From: Phycisphaerae bacterium | GTDB taxonomy: Bacteria > Planctomycetota > Phycisphaerae > UBA1845 | Length of the DNA: 46,979 bases | NCBI GenBank assembly: GCA_013360585.1 | Contig: JABWBH010000034.1 | Span: forward strand, 1-46,979 | Reading direction: 5' to 3' | In this document: positions 43,954 to 46,979 of the stretch, one piece after another | Layout of the letters: each line of letters starts with the position of its first letter | Position numbering within the stretch: the stretch's first letter is position 1 | Notes under the pieces: model-generated | Database searches by the model: none | Told to the model about the DNA's origin: nothing | Seen by the model: only the letters and a program-made list of their open reading frames with translations | Program-made: the position numbers and the translations under genes

Positions 43954-44424
43954 ATGAACGAAAGCAACCCTTTCTCCGGCGCCGACGCCTGGATGAAATT
44001 CTGGACGGACGCGATGAGCAAGATGCCGGGCGCTCCCGGGGCGCCGGCGAGCGCTCCGCCTCCTGCGCCGGCGCTCTCGCCTTCCGAGATGCTGTCGAAG
44101 ATGCAGCAGACGTTCCTGGAGGCGTGGACGAAGGGGATGGATCAGTACATGCGCTCCGAGGCGTTTCTTCAGATGATGAAGAAATCGATGGAGAACGCCC
44201 TGGCGATGCGTCAGCAGCTCGATGAATTCCTGAGAAAAACGCTGCACGGCGCGCAGGCGCCCAGCCGCGCGGACACGTCGGACCTCATGCAGTTCCTGCA
44301 CACCTTCGAGGACCGCGTGCTGGATCAGCTCGCCGCGCTGTCGAAGCGCGTAGACGACCTCGAAGGCGGCGCGGGCGGCGGCGGCAGGACCGGCGGGAAG
44401 ACGAAACAGGGAGGCGGACGATGA
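43954..44424 (+). CDS. phaE: Class III PHA synthase subunit PhaE-like protein
   Basis: 156 aa. A Pro/Ala linker at ~25-40 is followed by helical Met-rich sequence: SEMLSKMQQTFLEAWTKG, MDQYMRSEAFLQMMKKSMEN, LMQFLHTFEDRVLDQLAALS. It ends with a coiled-coil-like heptad and a Gly/Arg/Lys tail. It is shorter than the ~300-360 aa PhaE of Allochromatium but has the same features (segments resembling phasins) and overlaps phaC by 4 bases (ATGA), the standard phaE-phaC order. ATG 43954 has GGAGCGAAG upstream. PhaE is needed for full activity of class III PhaC. Confidence 0.8.
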   Translation: MNESNPFSGADAWMKFWTDAMSKMPGAPGAPASAPPPAPALSPSEMLSKMQQTFLEAWTKGMDQYMRSEAFLQMMKKSMENALAMRQQLDEFLRKTLHGAQAPSRADTSDLMQFLHTFEDRVLDQLAALSKRVDDLEGGAGGGGRTGGKTKQGGGR

Positions 44425-45515
44425 GCGCGATGGACACCCTGACGCAGATGTGGAGCGCGGCGCTGTCGGACACGCAGAAGCAGTGGCAGGAGGCGCTGAC
44501 GAAGGCGGCGAGCTGGCCGAAAGTCATCGACGCCGCGCAGCGCGTCCGCGTGGGCATCACGCCGGGCGAACCGGTCTACAAGGAGGACAAGCTCCGCCTC
44601 ATTCATTACAACCACCCCGCCGCGCCGCGTTATGAGACGCCGCTGCTCTTCGTCTTCGCTCTGGTCAACCGGCCTTACATTCTCGACCTGAAGGAAGGCA
44701 AGAGCGTCGTTCAGCATTTCGTCCGCGGCGGGTTCGACACGTACAACGTGGACTGGGGCGTGCCTTCGGACGGCGACCGGTTCCTCGACCTGGAGGACTA
44801 CATCGAGCGCTACCTGCATCACTGCGTCGAGCGGATCTGCGAGCGCAACGGCGTCGAGAAGATCAACCTCGTCGGCTACTGCATGGGCGGGTCGATGAGC
44901 GCGATGTACGCCGCGCTGCACCCGGAGCGCGTGCGCAACCTGATCCTGATGGCCGCGCCGGTGGACTGGTCGTCGAGCGAGCATCCCCTGGCGCTGTGGA
45001 CGAAGGAGGAGTACTTCGACGTCGACAAGATGATCGAAGTCTTCGGCAACGCGCCGGCGGAGTGGCTGCAGTGGTCGTTCCTGCTGCTGCGCCCGGTGGA
45101 CAATCTCGTCGGCAAATACATCAACTTCTACAGGAACATGGAGGACGAGAAGTTCCTCGAGGACTTCTTCGCGATGGAGACGTGGCTGAACGACAACATC
45201 CCCGTGGCGGGCGAGATGTTCCGCCAGTTCGTCAAGCATTGCATGCAGCGCAATGAGCTGATCCAGGGGAAGCTCGAGATCGGCGGACGGCGCGTGGACC
45301 TGCGGAACATCACCTGTCCGGTGCTGAACCTGACGGCGAGCGCTGATCATCTCGTGCCGTGCGGACAGAGCCTGCCCTTCAACGCGGCGGTGGGTTCGAC
45401 GGACAAGGAGGCGATCACCTTCCCGGCGGGACACATCGGGCTGGCGGTGGGGTCGAAGGCGCATCGGGATCTGTGGCCGAAAGCGGTGGAGTGGTTGGGG
45501 AAGAGAAGTCGGTAA
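44421..45515 (+). CDS. phaC: Class III polyhydroxyalkanoate synthase PhaC
   Basis: Polymerises (R)-3-hydroxyacyl-CoA to PHA at the granule surface. 364 aa, the class III size (class I/II are ~560-590). Alpha/beta-hydrolase fold with lipase-like box GYCMGG, nucleophile C154. The triad is completed by D309 (TASADHLVP) and H338 (PAGHIGLAVG). TYNVDWGVPSDGDR near residue 110 and RNLILMAAPVDW near 178 are standard PhaC segments. Start ATG overlaps phaE. No lipase-type Ser at the elbow. Downstream SDR begins 43 bases later. Confidence 0.97.
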   Translation: MSAMDTLTQMWSAALSDTQKQWQEALTKAASWPKVIDAAQRVRVGITPGEPVYKEDKLRLIHYNHPAAPRYETPLLFVFALVNRPYILDLKEGKSVVQHFVRGGFDTYNVDWGVPSDGDRFLDLEDYIERYLHHCVERICERNGVEKINLVGYCMGGSMSAMYAALHPERVRNLILMAAPVDWSSSEHPLALWTKEEYFDVDKMIEVFGNAPAEWLQWSFLLLRPVDNLVGKYINFYRNMEDEKFLEDFFAMETWLNDNIPVAGEMFRQFVKHCMQRNELIQGKLEIGGRRVDLRNITCPVLNLTASADHLVPCGQSLPFNAAVGSTDKEAITFPAGHIGLAVGSKAHRDLWPKAVEWLGKRSR

Positions 45516-45558
45516 CGGGCGGCTGTGGACGACAGGCCGACAGCCGGGAGCGATACCC

Positions 45559-46380
45559 ATGAAACTCGAAGGAAAAGTCGCCGTGGTGACGGGCGCCGCC
45601 AGCGGCATCGGACAGGCGACGTGCCTGAAGCTGGCGGAAGAGGGCGTGGCGGCGATCGGGGCGGTGGACCGCAGCGAGGGTGTCCGGGAGTTCGCCCGGT
45701 CGCTCAATGACCGGTTCGGACGGGAGCTTCTGATGCCGTACTCGGGCGACGTGGTTGACGGCGCGTTCCGCGAGCGCGTCTTCGCGGACATCGAGACGAA
45801 ATTCGACGCGGTGCATATCTGCGTGCCGGCCGCGGGCATCACCCGCGACCGCCTCGCCGTCAAGCTCACCAACGGCAGCGAACCGCTGCGCCTCGATCTT
45901 TACAGCGAGGACGAGTTCCGGCGGGTGATGGACATCAACCTCATCGCGCCGATCTACTGGGCGCTGCGCACCGTCGGCTCGGTCGCCCTCTCGCGGAAGC
46001 GGGCGCGACTCGGACCGTGGGTTCCGGATGAGCGCGTCCAGGGCGGAATCGTGCTGATCGGCTCGGTCTCAAAAGCCGGAAACCGCGGACAGATCTCCTA
46101 CGCCACCGCCAAGGCCGGACTCGAAGGCGCACAGGCGACGCTGGCGATCGAGGCGATCTTCTACGGCGTCCGCTGCGCCATCATTCACCCGGGATTCACC
46201 GACACGCCGATGGTCCGATCGCTCGGCGACGACCTCATCCGCGAGCAGATTCTCCCGAACACCCAGTTGAAGCGCCTCATCCGCCCCGAGGAGATCGCCG
46301 AGGCCATCGTCTTCATGCTCCGGAATTCGTCGGTCAGCGGCGCTCTCTGGGCCGACGCGGGATGGCACCCAAGGGGTTAA
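45559..46380 (+). CDS. SDR-family reductase, probable acetoacetyl-CoA reductase (PhaB/FabG-like)
   Basis: NADPH-dependent reductase, 273 aa. The Rossmann motif is TGAASGIG (residues 11-18). Catalytic residues: S169 in LIGSVSKAGNRG, Y181 and K185 in YATAK. IIHPGFTDTPMV follows as in SDRs that accept acyl-CoA/ACP. Its place as the last gene after phaA, phaE and phaC points to reduction of acetoacetyl-CoA to (R)-3-hydroxybutyryl-CoA. It is longer than typical PhaB (~246 aa) by inserts around residues 95-115 (AVKLTNGSEPLRLDLYSED) and 135-155 (LSRKRARLGPWVPDERVQGG), so specificity is uncertain. ATG 45559 has a weak ribosome site (GGGAG fourteen bases upstream). Confidence 0.9.
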   Translation: MKLEGKVAVVTGAASGIGQATCLKLAEEGVAAIGAVDRSEGVREFARSLNDRFGRELLMPYSGDVVDGAFRERVFADIETKFDAVHICVPAAGITRDRLAVKLTNGSEPLRLDLYSEDEFRRVMDINLIAPIYWALRTVGSVALSRKRARLGPWVPDERVQGGIVLIGSVSKAGNRGQISYATAKAGLEGAQATLAIEAIFYGVRCAIIHPGFTDTPMVRSLGDDLIREQILPNTQLKRLIRPEEIAEAIVFMLRNSSVSGALWADAGWHPRG

Positions 46381-46505
46381 CCCTCCGGCCTGGCCTCTTG
46401 CGAAATCCGGCGGACCGCCCGGCGCGCCCTTGTGCCCCGGAGGGGCAGCCGAGAGCAGCCCAGCGATTTATCGTTGGGAGGCTTGGCGCTAGACTGCGCG
46501 GGTTT

Positions 46506-46532
46506 CCCAGCCCTGGCGGGCTGGGCTGTTTT
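46506..46532 (+). terminator. Terminator-like hairpin after the pha operon
   Basis: CCCAGCCC (46506-46513), loop TGGC, GGGCTGGG (46518-46525), then CTGTTTT. It could end transcription of phaA-E-C-SDR, or be part of the REP-like segment. Confidence 0.4.
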
Positions 46533-46540
46533 CCAGCGCC

Positions 46541-46595
46541 CCTTCCGGGGCTGAGACTTCCAGACGATCCTTCGGGACTGAGACTTCCGAATCAT
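46541..46595. repeat. Imperfect tandem direct repeat, 28-base period, two copies
   Basis: Copy 1 46541-46568 and copy 2 46569-46595 share CTGAGACTTCC and the CCTTC start; copy 2 lacks one base. Confidence 0.7.
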
Positions 46596-46649
46596 TCATT
46601 CACGAATGTGGAGCGCCTCCTGAGCCGCGGGCTTCAGCCCGCGCGAACG

Positions 46650-46677
46650 CTCGTTTCGCGGCGCGCCGCGAAACGAG
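46650..46677. repeat. Perfect 28-base palindrome
   Basis: Arms CTCGTTTCGCGGCG and CGCCGCGAAACGAG are exact complements with no loop base, centred at 46663/46664. No T-run follows, so it is more like a REP unit or binding site than a terminator. Confidence 0.75.
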
Positions 46678-46884
46678 AATGACGATTTAACTCGTACGTC
46701 GTTCATCGGACATCGTTCACGGCGCGCCGGCGTGGAGGTCCCCCTGCGGCGTTTCGGCGCACGGAAGGACCGGCGCCCGCCCGCGCGAGCGGGCACGCAC
46801 CGGCGATCCGTGGAACGCGGTGAAAACCGGGGACGGGCCGGGGGGCGCCGGGCGCGCTGGACGCGCGCGGAACGAGGCGCGCGG

Positions 46885-46979
46885 CTACCACAGCCACAGG
46901 CGCAGGACCGTGTCCGCGACGATCATCATGCCCAGGTGTTTGATGAACTCGCGCGCCGGCGACCAGTCGCGCCGGGCGA
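46885..46979 (-). CDS. C-terminal end of a minus-strand protein cut by the right edge
   Basis: From the window edge a minus-strand frame reads ARRDWSPAREFIKHLGMMIV, then ADTVLRLWLW, and stops at TAG (46887-46885). Only 30 residues are present. The hydrophobic, Trp/Leu-rich end suggests a membrane-associated or membrane-spanning C-terminus. No family can be named. Confidence 0.4.
   Translation of the reverse strand, partial: ARRDWSPAREFIKHLGMMIVADTVLRLWLW

Larger units (their letters stand above)
46381..46884. other. Intergenic region rich in hairpins (REP-like)
   Basis: 504 bases, no gene. Contents: a CCCAGCGAT/ATCGTTGGG hairpin (46459-46478), a CCCAGCCC/GGGCTGGG hairpin (46506-46525) followed by CTGTTTT, a 28-base imperfect tandem direct repeat (46541-46568 and 46569-46595), a GCGGGCT/AGCCCGC hairpin near 46627-46642 and a perfect 28-base palindrome (46650-46677). 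Confidence 0.7.

Noticed and set aside
46362-46682. A 106-codon plus-strand frame after the SDR gene
   Set aside because: Runs through hairpins and tandem repeats, with Arg/Pro-rich noise composition.

Overview
The window is about 47 kb of high-GC DNA that codes densely on both strands and reads as the chromosome of an outer-membrane bacterium. A member of the Planctomycetota (possibly Phycisphaerae-like) fits best. This is an inference from gene content: an oversized UvrA with three ATPase modules, an OprB-type porin, a lipid A biosynthesis N-terminal domain protein, a sulfatase-fold phosphohydrolase, large secreted beta-propeller proteins, a tricorn-type protease and a class III polyhydroxyalkanoate (PHA) cluster. 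I see no rRNA, tRNA, CRISPR array, prophage or intact insertion sequence.

Layout. 1-7.1 kb, minus strand: a protein running off the left edge, and uvrA. 7.5-9.9 kb: a porin (minus) and, diverging from it, a cytochrome c'-like lipoprotein, with a structured inverted-repeat leader between them. 10.0-17.8 kb, plus strand: a tightly coupled eight-gene cluster for envelope glycans or glycolipids (LAB_N protein, two family 2 glycosyltransferases, DegT aminotransferase, cupin, two methyltransferases, and a large membrane protein with a fused nucleotide-binding domain). 17.7-23.4 kb, minus strand: accC, accB, an M24 aminopeptidase, an HDOD protein, a MotA/ExbB-like protein and an unknown protein. 23.7-34.6 kb, plus strand: an alkaline-phosphatase-superfamily protein, a D-2-hydroxyacid dehydrogenase, a multidomain VPS10/BNR-propeller protein and a tricorn-like protease. 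34.7-37.9 kb, minus strand: a MaoC hydratase and two amidohydrolases, one of which has lost its metal ligands.

38.5-40.7 kb holds a clear ydaO-type c-di-AMP riboswitch, with its own promoter, in front of a KimA-like potassium transporter. A 67-nt direct repeat brackets this unit. 41.2-46.4 kb is a complete PHA locus: phaR (minus), a phasin behind a consensus promoter in an AT-rich island, then phaA, phaE, phaC and an acetoacetyl-CoA-reductase-type SDR. From 46.4 kb to the right edge there are REP-like hairpins and the last codons of another minus-strand gene.

How the genes work together. AccB/AccC feed fatty acid synthesis. PhaA, the SDR and PhaC/PhaE convert acetyl-CoA to polyester, while PhaR and the phasin manage granules. 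MaoC could link beta-oxidation to PHA. The 10-18 kb cluster probably builds a modified surface glycolipid. The propeller, tricorn and amidohydrolase genes look like a periplasmic peptide-processing neighbourhood. The strongest candidates for a second look are the riboswitch-KimA unit with its flanking repeats, the degenerate amidohydrolase, the three-module UvrA, and the structured non-coding segments near 9.1, 38.2 and 46.5 kb.
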